Shown piece after piece: positions 45,141 through 55,715 of a stretch of DNA of 64,000 bases. Position 1 is the first letter of the stretch. Every line of letters begins with the position of its first letter. This stretch comes from Laburnicola sp. R22_1 (Eukaryota; Ascomycota; Dothideomycetes; Pleosporales; Didymosphaeriaceae), in NCBI GenBank assembly GCA_014281115.1, contig JACONQ010000009.1:2356001-2420000 (forward strand), read 5' to 3'. Both the position numbers and the translations under genes were made by a program. The notes beneath the pieces were generated by a model. It was not told the origin of the DNA. It did no database searches and worked only from the letters and a program-made list of their open reading frames with translations.

Positions 45141-45702
45141 AGTGTAAAAAGGTAATTATAAAAAAGCCTTATATAATATAGTAGTTATTTAAATAGCTAG
45201 TCTAGAATTATATAGTATTATAGATTAATTCTAGAAGAAAAAAAGTAAGTTTTATATTAACTATCTAGAATAGCGCTAGAGGTAGCTAGAGTAAAAGAAG
45301 AGAATAAGATTAACGTAGTTAGTTTAAGTAAAATACGCTAAACTTTATTCCTATAGTTAGTATTATAACTTCTTTTTATTAATATTATAAAATACTTTTC
45401 TATATATATAATAGTAGAAGAAATAACTACTATTATTATAATATTTTTATTAGAAACTCTTTAGTTATAAAAAAATATCTAGTTAGTATTAAAAATAGGC
45501 TTTTAGTAAGCTTCTTAACTATGTAATTTTTCTACTAACTTATAGTAACTATTTTAATATATAACTACTAGCTAGCTAATTTTATTTATAAGTTATCTAA
45601 GTATTACTTTTATTATTATTTTTATATATAACTTAGTACTAGTTTTAAAGTATATATAAATAGTAAGAAAGTAAAAATATTATAAATATTATATATACTA
45701 TA
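45141..45702. other. AT-rich RIP desert
   Basis: About 80% A+T, dominated by TA, TAG and CTA words. No readable frame or repeat boundary until the solo LTR. Confidence 0.6.
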
Positions 45703-45989
45703 TGTCCGTACACCGTACGGGCAAGAATACCTAAGAGTGTTAAGGTTTTAATATTACTGCATAATAGTATTACGTAGAGATTATATAATACTCGTGCGCT
45801 ACAGCCTATGCGCTACAGAATCTTCTCCTTTCTATTCGTATTCTCTCTAGAGATAAGCAATTAATACCAAGTTAGTTTTATTATATTATTTTCTTTTCTT
45901 ATATAATTATTCTATATACCCTCCACACTTGTCAATATAGAGTATTAGATATTAATGTCTATATAGCTAGCTATAGAGTCTATTCAACA
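45703..45989 (+). repeat. Solo LTR of the element E family, RIP-decayed
   Basis: 287 bp collinear with the LTRs of element E (TGTCCGTACACCGTACGGG...CATTCAACA form), with many C-to-T and G-to-A changes. Flanked by CTATA on both sides (45698-45702 and 45990-45994), the mark of LTR-LTR recombination after insertion. Confidence 0.92.
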
Positions 45990-46210
45990 CTATAAGTAAA
46001 AACACTTTAATATTAGGTAAAAGAAAATATTAGTAGGCCTTAGTATAGTATTATAATACTATAGAATTTTTTAGTAAGGCTATAAAACTATAGGCGCCTA
46101 ATTTATAGTCTTAAGAATTTTTAATACATATTCTAAGCATTATTATTATATATATAGTAGTTAGCAACTAGTAGATATAGGGCAGTTAGCATCACGCTAG
46201 CTTGTAAGAC

Positions 46211-46502
46211 TGTCAGATAGACAGTCACTGTGAAATCCAGTGGGTAGGTGTGTACGATCATATGGCCCCTTACAGTGGTAATCAGTGTAAATCACAGTGA
46301 TTTCACTGTGAAATACACTAAGGAGGCTGGCGCACTACTGTTTTACACTGCCCCTGTACTAGTCTAAATAGTACTAGTGCGGCTTAGTACTAGATAGTTA
46401 CTTCTCGAGGTAGCCGAGCTTCTCCGACAGAACACACACAATCAATCAATCAACCCACCACTTTTCCATCTCAACTCATCAAGAATACCCGTATATTTGA
46501 CA
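46211..46502 (+). repeat. Solo LTR related to Copia-2
   Basis: 292 bp, TGTCAGATAGACAGTCACTG...TTTGACA, flanked by AAGAC (46206-46210 and 46503-46507). It shares AAATACACTAAGGAGGCTGG and GGCGCACTACTGTTTT blocks with the Copia-2 LTR (inverted orientation). Less RIP-damaged than the Copia-2 LTRs. It ends 275 bp before the ATG of the next gene and may affect its promoter. Confidence 0.9.
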
Positions 46503-46777
46503 AAGACGCTAAGGAGGTTTACCTCAGCAAAGCTTCAGCTGTCTGCCACCTCCTCATGCCGCTCCGGCTGAAGGGCGCTTTCCTAATGGATGGATAAGCC
46601 ATCCCTGCAACGTGTGGCGTCCTTAGCTAATGTCATGCGTTTACCCCGCAGTTGTGTTACGTGGACATAAACGAGAGGAATGATTGTTCGCCGACTTCAA
46701 GGTACCATCCCCCATCTTCAACATCCGCCTACTTGTGCAGGATAATTCCCCACGACTTGTACTCGTCAATAGTGGAT
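46503..46777. promoter_or_regulatory. Probable promoter and leader of the 46778 gene
   Basis: Host-like sequence between the solo LTR and the chosen ATG. An in-frame upstream ATG at 46652 exists, so the N-terminus could be 42 residues longer. No clear TATA box. Confidence 0.4.
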
Positions 46778-47997
46778 ATGGAACATTCCTTAACAGAGAG
46801 AAGACGAGTCTACCTCGCTTGCAAGGCCATTTTTGCCGGGAAAAACGCCCAATTGCGGAAGCAGAAGAAGATCCGAGAACTCGTTGAGAGGCACAAAACA
46901 TCTCTGGAACCATTACTAAGAGACATTGGCATCCATAAAGTTGTTGAAATCATAAGAGATCTTCTAGATGGGCGTATATTTCAATCCGAGCTAAAAGCCA
47001 AGGTGGAGTTCCCTGGGCTGTTCGTTTCCTCACCAGAGCGAGACATACAACGCGCAAAATCAGAGAATCATGCCGCGCGGTCTGCAGCGGAGGCTTTGGA
47101 CGAAATTACATCATTAGAGCAGTTTGACAAGGAGCCGGGTCAAGAAGATGGTGGTCAGCATTCCGAAAGGCCATCTGAGCCCGGAAAGGCGGTTGCCAGT
47201 AAGACCGTTTTCTTTTTATATCGAAATATGCCATTGACCTCTTTTCAGAAACCCCGTTACTACACCCTGCAAACGATGCTCCACCTTCGCTCTACCCATC
47301 CTACCTTCCATATACGACACAGCATACTATCTTGACGACTGCTCAGCGCATACTCGAGGAATGCTGTTTCGATTTCGCCAAGCGTTGGCTGCCATCCATA
47401 CTCCAGGATAATGGCTGGGATTGTGCTGCGGCAGCGGAGCTAACGAAATGGACTTGTATTGTGGCGAACCATTCTGGCAAGCTTCCACAATACGCGTTGG
47501 CGTCAAACGGATCTCCCCTCAACGAAGTTCTCTTCTCAACGCACAATCTCCGGCATAGTGCAGTTCATCGACTTCCAAATACGGCTCGAGGGGTCAGTCA
47601 ACTCATTGAGTCCGCCCTGAGGCTGACGGAAACCCTCCAAGATCACCTACGCGCTGCCCAGCTGGAAGAACTTCATTCCGAACTTGATAGCAAGATTAAG
47701 GCTATGGAGTTGAATAAAAACGTTCTAGAAGACGAGCTTGCTCGCGAACTTCAAGAAATTCATCGGCAACGGGAGGAGCTTGATAAGAAGGAAGAGTGCC
47801 TAAGAGTAAACATGCTTGCTAGTGATTCGGATAATAAATTATTGATCGGCTCATTACTTGAGGAATCAGTAAGGAAAATCTTTTACGAGGACATCGAATC
47901 GCATTCTACTTTGGAGAAAGACCAAGATGACTTAGAAGTCCAGAGAGATGTGGAGATAAACGGACTCCGGGATTCTCAGACAGAATTATCTAGTTGA
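46778..47997 (+). CDS. Hypothetical coiled-coil protein, 389 aa
   Basis: Two exons, 46778-47198 and 47249-47997, joined over a 50 nt intron (GTAAGA...TTTTCAG). Joining gives one frame of 390 codons. The N-terminal 110 residues are charged and helical (RKQKKIRELVERHKTSLEPLL). The middle has RILEECCFDFAKRWLPSIL and NLRHSAVHRLPNTARGVSQLIE. An LRHTAVHR-type motif of this kind recurs in fungal hypothetical proteins, as far as I remember. Residues about 270-340 form a strong coiled coil (LEELHSELDSKIKAMELNK...LQEIHRQREEL). No signal peptide, membrane segment or catalytic motif is visible. Function unknown. The in-frame ATG at 46652 is an alternative start. Confidence 0.75.
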
Positions 47998-49318
47998 CTC
48001 TGGGAAACAATCCCGTGCATCTGGGTAGCGAAGGTAATGTCCTACTATCGCTCGTGAGAAACCTGGCTAATAAAAGTAGAGCTGAAAGATCTTCTAGTTG
48101 ATCTGATACATACACTCCAAGGCCTTCCAGCCTCCCTCATTTACAGTAGCGAACGAAATGTTGCCACTTTCCATTCCCTAACATATCGCGAGAGGCGGTA
48201 TGGGCGGGTCTGCAAAGCTAGAATGCGGTGCACTTGAAGTCTGACGTAAGGCACCGAATGCGACCGAAGTAGGGATGTTTCGGGGATATCTAGATCCTTC
48301 TCGTCATCCTGAGCATATTCAATCACGCTTCCACATCCATTACAGTGCACAAGGCACCATACCATGATGTGACCACAACTCTACCTTTTTCCATTAACCA
48401 GTAATGATTCCGAACTGAAATGATGGGATAGGGCTTTGGCTCGCTTCCTACTTTCCGTGCTCTAGTAACGCAACCTTCCATCGACCTCTTATTGAAATCT
48501 GAAGTGCATTAGACGTGGCTCCATCCAATAACCTAATCAGCTCTAACGGCTAGTCACTGAGTCCTAATTTTCACCATACAGCGCAGTAACTCCAGTAGAA
48601 CGACCAATCAGCACCAACTTGTAACTCCGCGGACCATGGATGCAGCCCACCTACGCCTCCACCAGCTAATATGCATAATACTGAGGAAGATAGTAAAGCA
48701 AATACTGAAGGAGTTGTTGCCGAAGCGATCGAGAAATAACGGTGCAGCTCACCCCACCTCTCATATCTTTGAATGGTCCGACATGGCAGCTTAATTAGCT
48801 CTAGCCTTGGGTAAGCACGGCTCTCATCACAATTGATTTTAAGATGGTGCTATTATTCAATGCCCTTCACGTGATAACGAAGGCCAATTTGTTACCCCAC
48901 TTCTTCATTCTTCAATCAATCTCTGCAAACCGAGACACTTCTAGAATTACGTACGCGTTGAAAATTCGCCACTTCAACATCGTTAAACTGACGACCTCCT
49001 CTAATAACGCTATCAGGGAGGATTGCCGATGGCCAGGGCCTTGCGGAGCTGGAGCAGTTTTGTTAGTACTCGCGAAGAGGGATTGGGACGCAGTGGTGTT
49101 GACTTGCGGTGTTAACGTAGCTCGCTTCAGCACGTTCGTCACGTAAGTGCGGAGATCTAAGCTAGGGTCCTATCTAGGACAAAAAAGGCTCCATAGCGGG
49201 AATTAGAACAGGACCTATAGGGGCTAAATTAGGCCCGGCCAAAGGGTGGGAGCGGAGATCTGTTTTAGCTTGTTGTTGAGGACTCGCCCTTGGCGCAGCA
49301 CCAGCCGCAGGTACATCG
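47998..49318. other. Intergenic region, no supported gene
   Basis: Balanced composition. An AATAAA-like signal (CTAATAAAAG) near 48067 fits the 3' end of the upstream gene. A minus-strand frame at 48141-48365 with CNGCG and a frame at 48844-49146 were considered but have no family signal or convincing introns. From about 49150 the sequence leads into element F. Confidence 0.5.
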
Positions 49319-51440
49319 TACCGTCCCGACCTGGCTCGTGCCCCGCCCGGGCTCGTGCCCCCAGCCACCCCACCAACACGTCCATCTCATCATTTTCAAC
49401 ACGCGATAACTCAACCACTATGGCACCGATTGACGAGGCGATTGCAGAATATAAATCGCGTGAACCTGGAGATAATGATACGCTCAAAAATATTGCAGAA
49501 AGACATGGTGTTGATCGCTCAACGCTGGGGAGAAGGTGTAAGGGCGCGACAAGCTCCCGGCAGGATGGGTACGCGTCTCAGCAACTACTCAGCCCACAAC
49601 AAGAGGAGGGACTCGTTAAGTATATTGGAGAGCTTACAGCTCGTGGGCTACCTCCTACAAGAGCTATAATCCAAAATTTTGCGTTAAATATATTAAAAAA
49701 GCACGTTAGCAAGAACTAGGTTTCGCGCTTCATCAACCGCAACCACAACCATCTTATCTCTAAATAGAGCGCTGGTATGGACGTTGTACGCTACCAAGCT
49801 AACGCTCATCGCAAGTACGAGTTGTACTTTAAGCTGCTGCATCACAAGATCGTTTAGTATAAGGTTCAGCCTTATAACACGTATAATATGGATAAAAAGG
49901 GCTTTATAATTGGCGTCACGGGACACTTAAAACAGGTGTTTAGTTGGCTTCAATAGGAGCAAAAGAGAGTGCGAGCATCACTCCAAGATGGCTCACAAGA
50001 GTGGGTGACACTTGTGGCAACTGTTTGCGCAGATAGGAGTACTTTACCGCCAGCCCTTATATACTTGTTAGCAAACAGTACACTATAAGCCTCATAGGTG
50101 GACGAGATTAAAGCTGGAAATCACGACGTGTTTGTGAGCTCCTCACTAATAGAATGGACAAACAATAACGTTAGTTTAGCCTGGCTTAAGTAGGTGTTTA
50201 ACCGCAAAACAAAGCAGAAAGCGCGGCTACAGAGAGACTGGCGCCTCCTTATACTTAATAGCCATAGCAGTCACCTCTTAATGGACTTTATTAAATTCTG
50301 CGAAGCTTACTATATACTGCTGGCCATGTTTCCCCCTTATTCTACTCACACGCTTTAGCCTCTTAATATTGTTTACTTTAAACCTCTCTTAAGCAACTAC
50401 TCTACTAAGCTCTCTACCTATCTCTTTAAGACCTAAGGGTTGCTGGCCGTCTAGAAAAGAGACTTCTTCTCACTGTTCTAGAGAGCGTGGTAGTCTACGT
50501 TCATAATAGATCTCGTCTATAAGGCTTTTGAAGCTACTAGTATATGCCCTATAAACGCCAACGTTATACTCAAACGCTTTAGCAAATAAGGTAATAGAAG
50601 TAAGCAACTGCCCTCAGCGCTCTTACCAACTAACTAGCGTCGGATAGAGCGCCTTGTACGCTCTGCAGTGAAGGATACCACGGCGGAGGAGTCTAAGTCG
50701 CTCTCCCAAACGCTCTACTAGCTTCAAGTTCAAAATGAGGTGTTGCAGCACGAGAACAATGGCCTAAGGGAGACGCTTACCGCAAAGAAGAAGCGCAAGA
50801 ACGCTAGAAAGCCTCTTAACTTGCAGCGCGAGGAGGAATACCATAGTAGTGCTACCTTTTGGTCGCCCTCTAAGGTTGAGAAAGTACGTGAGCGTGAGGC
50901 AGAAAAACAACACTAAGAGGAGCAGGAGAGGGCTGCAAAAGTGAGCAGAAAGGAGCTTCAAGCTGCTGCTAAGTTACTTTGAGAGCAAGAGAAAGAGGAG
51001 CGTTGTGTGGCTCGACAGAGGGCTAAGGAAGTGCGAGATTAGATGAAGGCTGAACAGGCAGCTACTTAGGCAGCTAGAAAAGCGACTTAAAACACCTAGC
51101 AAGCCTCTATAATTACCTAAATAGGCAAGCGTAAAGCTTTAAAAGCACCTCTAACAAAGCGCAAGCCAAAATGACCTAAAGGTAGTGTTGTAGCTCGCGC
51201 GGCGTCCCCAGAAGCTGCACTAGCTGCTCCACCTAAACTTAACTCCCGCGGCTGCACTATCCAAACTCCAGCTAAGTATAGATAGTACAAAGTAATCGAA
51301 TTCCTTTATAGAGTAGCTACAACAAAAAATCTCGCGATAATACCTTTTGTAGCTGTTACAATAGCCTCATCTTTGTGGTGGTAAGCATGTTGGTGATGGG
51401 GCACAAGCCCGGGCGGGCCACGAGCCAGGTCGGCACGGTA
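49319..51440 (+). mobile_element. pogo/Fot1-type DNA transposon F
   Basis: 2122 bp between TA dinucleotides, with imperfect inverted ends (CCGTCCCGACCTGGCTCGTG on the left, CCGTGCCGACCTGGCTCGTG on the right, inverted). GGCTCGTGCCCC occurs twice in the left end at a 17 bp period; the right end has the same layout with changes. Size and gene layout match families A-C. Confidence 0.9.
49420..51285 (+). pseudogene. pogo-family DDE transposase of element F
   Basis: 622 codons from ATG 49420 (MAPIDEAIAEYKSREPG). Helix-turn-helix AERHGVDRSTLGRRCKG, then GLPPTRAIIQNFAL. The core reads YNMDKKGFIIGV and LLILNSHSSHLLMDFIKF (His-Ser-Ser variant), then PPYSTHTL-PLNIVYFKPL. A long lysine/glutamate coiled-coil tail ends in AKYR. 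The first 100 codons are open; after that TAG and other stops accumulate. Inactive. Confidence 0.85.
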
Positions 51441-52411
51441 GGTCCTAGCAGATAACGTGATGCCCCACGCAACGCACAGCCCCAACTAACGCCTACTTTT
51501 AAAATGCTCTACTTAATAACTTTTAAAGCTTTTAATCTTTATATATATAATAACGCTTTTTTTTATTATTATCTTCTTACACTCTTTTTAATTACTAAGT
51601 AGAAGGCTTTACTTTTTTATTATATTATTTAAAATAAAAGCCTTTATTATTCTACCTCTAGGTATACTTAATTAACACTATTTTTTTATAAATAAAACTA
51701 CATTCTATAGTGTAAGATAGTGAATATCACAGTAATTCATAGTAATATGGGTTGACCATAAGAAAAGAGGTGTCTCATTACTATGGAGGATCGAGGGCCT
51801 GAAGGTGTATGGGTGAGGCTAGGCATAAGGTTATTCCGGCCGAGGTCATGTGACTAAGAACCGACTATACAGCCATGCGGCAGTCTTATATATAGCTATA
51901 CTATAGTAAAAGAAAATCTAGCTATAATCTTTTTTTCTATATAAAACTTTAATCTCTATATTACCTCTATAGCCTAGCTCTAATTTTCCTAGCTTTATAC
52001 CTTGTGCCCTTACTATAATAGCGCTAAAAGGTAGTTATTAGATAAGTTAGCTCTATAGGGTATAGCGTAGTAGTTATTATTTAGTAATTATTATTTATTT
52101 TTTAGGAACTCCCTATATAACTAAGTAAGTAACCTCTCTAAGTAGGCCTTAGCGTAGTATAGTAATACTGCCTAGCACTAAAATAACTAATAAACTTCTA
52201 GCCTAATCTAGTAAGTAATAGTCTAACCTACCTTAGTATAGTATAATAATACTACCTAGCATTAAAGTAACTAATACACTTCTAGTCTAATCTAGTAAGC
52301 TAAAACTTCTACTAATTTAACTATCTATAGGCCGCGTCTTAAGGAAAGAGTAGATAATATATTACTATCTATAGCTAAAGAAATTTAATCTTAGTATAAT
52401 ATAAAGGTAAT
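51441..52411. other. AT-rich TE remnants, including repeat R copy 2
   Basis: 51500-51720 is AT-rich and contains repeat R. About 51720-51900 is a less decayed island (GTGTCTCATTACTATGGAGG, GGAGGATCGAGGGCCTGAAGG) of unknown origin. 51900-52411 is again TA/TAG-rich. No readable gene. Confidence 0.55.
51565..51690 (+). repeat. AT-rich repeat R, copy 2
   Basis: Shares about 90 bp with 57488-57575, same orientation: GGCT..(G/A)CTTTTTTATTATATTATTTAA then ATAAAAGCCTTTATTAT and ACCTCTAGGTA. The 5' half matches copy 1 (45035) instead. Possibly long-terminal remains of an older element into which E inserted. Confidence 0.72.
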
Positions 52412-52699
52412 TGTCCGTACACCGTACGGGCAAGGGCACCTGAGGGTGTTGAGGTTTCAATATTGCCGCACGATGGCATCACGTGGGGATCACGTGATGC
52501 CCGTGCGCCGCGGCCCGTGCGCCGCAAGATCTTCTCCTTTCCATCCGCACCCTCTCTAGAGACAAGCAATCAATACCAAGTCGTTCTGTTATGTTATTTC
52601 CTTTCCTCGTACGATCGCCCCGTACACCCTCCACGCTTGCCAGTATAGAGGATTAGAATTCGATGTCTATACAGCTAGCTGTAGAGTACCCATTCAACA
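52412..52699 (+). repeat. Element E 5' LTR
   Basis: 288 bp, TGTCCGTACACCGTACGGG...CCCATTCAACA. Contains ATCACGTG.GGATCACGTG and GTGCGCCGC direct repeats (likely promoter features) and two copies of the GYACGA motif. An incidental 64-codon antisense frame spans it. Confidence 0.95.
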
Positions 52700-52763
52700 C
52701 TAATTAGTGGTTGACTAACCCTCAACTGCAAATTGGCAAGAGTGAAGACGGATCGCACAAGTT

Positions 52764-53107
52764 GTTATCAGCTATACAATTTGTTTCGCATACCCTGTCC
52801 TCCGTACGCAAGAGGATAGCAGACCAAAAACTTTGTGGAGTCAGTAAGTAGATGTCGCTGCTGTACAAAACAAAGGAAGCGATTGTACGAGACGTTATCA
52901 GCTGTACGATTTGTTTCGTTATACCCTGTCCTCCGTACGCAAGAGGATAGCAGATCAAACCTTTGTGGAGTCAGTAAGTAGATGTCGCTGCTGTACAAAA
53001 CATAGGAAGCGATTGTACGAGACGTACAAAACCTATCCTTATCTATAGGGATAGCAGATTAACTCTTTTATCAAGTCAGTAAGTAGATGTCGCTGCTGTA
53101 CGAGATT
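52764..53107 (+). repeat. 130 bp tandem repeat in the element E leader
   Basis: Unit 1 is 52764-52893 and unit 2 is 52894-53023, each starting GTTATCAGCT and ending GATTGTACGAGAC; a third, degenerate part runs to about 53107. Each unit carries CCTCCGTACGCAAGAGGATA and GTCAGTAAGTAGATGTCGCT blocks. Units 1 and 2 differ at only a handful of positions. Confidence 0.9.
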
Positions 53108-53230
53108 CAAGAGGAGATAGTGCACCAAGCACACCACCAGTAACCGTACGAAGACACGGTTAGACAACAACAAACCCCGATAAAGCGCGACCCTCCGTAC
53201 GACCGACCTATCGAACGAACCAGTCACGCA

Positions 53231-55687
53231 ATGGCTACCCCTACCACCTCGCAAGAAGCCTCCACCGTCTCGCACGAAGTCCCCATCGCCTCACAAGACA
53301 ACACTGATGTGCCTGAGTATACCGGACCATACGATCGGTATGTCAAAGGAACAGGAATATCAGAGGAAACACTGCGCAAGGGAACAAGACCTGTGTATTG
53401 GAATGATGAGATCAACATGGCAAACAATCCTTCTCAGTTGGAAATGCAATCGTACGCGGCATATACTATTGCTGAGTATCGTGCGTCATACCAGAAAGGG
53501 ACAGCTTTCTTGGAGTCATTCCAGGAAGACTTTGAAGGATGGGAAGAACACCATTTTTTGGAGTTAGGCCGTGCGTACAAGAGAGAGCTTGTAGCAGTCC
53601 TAAGAGAAAAGGGCATTAAGCTAAGGACAGATGCTAGAGCCACAAATACTAGCAAGCTGTACGAAGTAGCCCAAGGCAATGCAGATACCACTCGTACAAC
53701 ACTGCCTTCGCCAGCTCGCTCAACTCCTCGTACGCAAACACCAAGGCCAATCTTAAAGACACCTGAGCCAGTTAGGCTGTCGCACGAACCCGAACAGAGC
53801 AAGCCGCTGCCACCGCAGGCACCTACACAGCTGCAGGTCCCTGCAGACATCTCAAGAGAACCTTCGCACGAGTACCAAAGACAATCCCATTCGTACGAAC
53901 AACCGAATGAACCACCACTCTTCGCACATGGTACCCAACTACCATTTCGCCCACCTGCTCGCGATTATCAAACGCCGTACGGAATAGAGCCACCACTAGT
54001 CAAACGCGAATCACAGGCACTGTACCAATCTACACAGACTGAGCCTATGCTACAATCCAACCCGTACGAGCTTCCACCCAAGCACAACCTACCTCCTCGG
54101 AGAATTCCAGCTGACAAGATGATCCAATTTCAAAAGGCATGGAACAAGGATAACAACTATACTGGAGCTCCGTACGACATTTTGGCAGACAAGACTAGGA
54201 TCTTTATAGATCTATGCAGACGCCTAGATATTGCTGAGGATCAATACCCAGACATCTTTCCAGATATCCTTACTGGCCGTGCGGCACAGTATTACCTCCA
54301 TACTATCCGTCCTGGACAATCGTGGAAGTGCTTGTACGAAGCACTTAACAGTCACTTTAACACTACTGTTAACCATAACCAGTATTGGACAGACTGGACC
54401 ACGATGACTTTCGCACGATGCCAGCGCGAGAACCCTAACAAGAGTCTGCACGAAGTCCTAGAGGCAATGATTGACAGGCTCACCCTCGCACAGAGAGCAT
54501 TAGGTGCGGACTTCGCTGGGGAAATTCCTCTCCATACTGCTGTCGTACGAGCATGCCGCGGACACCTAGAGCTAGAGCAGGCTATGTTCACCCCTAAGCC
54601 TACCTGTGAAGCTCTATTTGCTGATCTCCGTGCGTCAATCCAAGTTGCAATTGATCGCCAATCTAATCAGCACTTGCAAGAGGCTGATGCATACTACACT
54701 GATCGCAAATACAACTTTCCCGCACGAAGAGGCAGACCACCAGTCCCTCGCGGACGAGGATTTCGCGGACGATTCGTACCATCATTATCGCGATTCAGAT
54801 CCCGATCAAACGACATTCGTACGAGACCGAAGAAGTGTTTTGTGTGCCATAAGGAAGGTTGTTGGTCTTCCAACCATCCGCGCGATGAGCGTACCCGCGC
54901 GACAAGGCAGTACATCACCTTCTATGAAGAGCACAATGATGAAACGCCTTCGTACGAAACCGTTCAGTCCTACATTCAGGACATAGAAGGGTATGATGAT
55001 GAGGGACCTGCTTCGCACGAAGAAGAGGAGCAGAGTGAAGATAATGAGGACGGCAACAATCAAGTGTCCTACCTGACCACTGCTGCCTATCTTTACCGCA
55101 CGACTGGCGAACACATCTATAAGACAGAGCCAGAGGAGTGTGCGGAACAGTTTATCCTTGAAGATCGATACCGTACGACATACCAAGGTGAACTGTGGGA
55201 TACAGGTGCAGCAAGGATTTCCACTGTTGGCAAAGCACAGCTAGAGGCATACGTACGAGAGAACCCCTGTACGAAGATCGATTGGACACCTAGCAACACC
55301 AACATCAGCTTTGGAGGTCAGAACCCACAAGGATCTCTAGGAACCGTACGAATCACGAATCCAATAGGAACGGTTACCTACCACATCCTAGACACTCCAA
55401 CACCATTCCTGCTGTCACTGGCAGATGCTGACAAGCTGGGTGCCTACTTCAACAATGTTCTAGATGTCATCGTACGAAAGGACGGCACAACTATACCTGT
55501 CGTACGCAAATGGGGACACCCTTTCTTCAATGTTAGCAAGGAAGAAACTGTGTCTTTCTTCACTGAACAAGAACTCCGTCGCCTTCATCGACGATTCGGA
55601 CATCCCCGTACGGACAGGGGAATAATGAATGGACAGGGTGAATATTGGCAAGTAGATAGTTCGTGTGGAGGAAGGGAGAACCACTAA
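53231..55687 (+). CDS. Gag-protease polyprotein of element E (818 aa)
   Basis: Single open frame from ATG 53231. Residues 1-270 are a proline- and glutamine-rich head. About 280-480 are a capsid-like helical region (PPRRIPADKMIQFQKAWNKD, WTDWTTMTFARCQRENPNKS). An arginine-rich patch follows at about 498-525 (RRGRPPVPRGRGFRGRF), then a zinc-knuckle relative CFVCHKEGCWSSNHP (about 535-549). The retroviral-type protease active site is ELWDTGAARIS, near 655. Near 788 comes LRRLHRRFGHP, a pre-integrase motif. The frame then ends in about 25 unrelated residues, so integrase, RT and RNase H look deleted. Such a product could coat RNA and mature itself but not copy it. Start choice: first ATG after the leader, with no in-frame competitor upstream. 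Confidence 0.88.
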   Translation: MATPTTSQEASTVSHEVPIASQDNTDVPEYTGPYDRYVKGTGISEETLRKGTRPVYWNDEINMANNPSQLEMQSYAAYTIAEYRASYQKGTAFLESFQEDFEGWEEHHFLELGRAYKRELVAVLREKGIKLRTDARATNTSKLYEVAQGNADTTRTTLPSPARSTPRTQTPRPILKTPEPVRLSHEPEQSKPLPPQAPTQLQVPADISREPSHEYQRQSHSYEQPNEPPLFAHGTQLPFRPPARDYQTPYGIEPPLVKRESQALYQSTQTEPMLQSNPYELPPKHNLPPRRIPADKMIQFQKAWNKDNNYTGAPYDILADKTRIFIDLCRRLDIAEDQYPDIFPDILTGRAAQYYLHTIRPGQSWKCLYEALNSHFNTTVNHNQYWTDWTTMTFARCQRENPNKSLHEVLEAMIDRLTLAQRALGADFAGEIPLHTAVVRACRGHLELEQAMFTPKPTCEALFADLRASIQVAIDRQSNQHLQEADAYYTDRKYNFPARRGRPPVPRGRGFRGRFVPSLSRFRSRSNDIRTRPKKCFVCHKEGCWSSNHPRDERTRATRQYITFYEEHNDETPSYETVQSYIQDIEGYDDEGPASHEEEEQSEDNEDGNNQVSYLTTAAYLYRTTGEHIYKTEPEECAEQFILEDRYRTTYQGELWDTGAARISTVGKAQLEAYVRENPCTKIDWTPSNTNISFGGQNPQGSLGTVRITNPIGTVTYHILDTPTPFLLSLADADKLGAYFNNVLDVIVRKDGTTIPVVRKWGHPFFNVSKEETVSFFTEQELRRLHRRFGHPRTDRGIMNGQGEYWQVDSSCGGRENH

Positions 55688-55715
55688 CAGCAACCTCAAA
55701 ACAAAAAGTTGCCAG

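Noticed and set aside
17450..45700. AT-rich block as a centromere
   Set aside because: Composition is explained by RIP of identifiable nested retroelements; no independent centromere signal can be read from sequence.
48141..48365. 74-codon minus-strand frame with a CNGCG motif
   Set aside because: Too short and isolated; no zinc-binding partner cysteines and no convincing exons beyond it.
52375..52569. Antisense open frame found identically in both LTRs of element E
   Set aside because: It exists twice only because the LTRs are duplicates; no domain or start context, and it extends into non-repeat sequence with different continuations.
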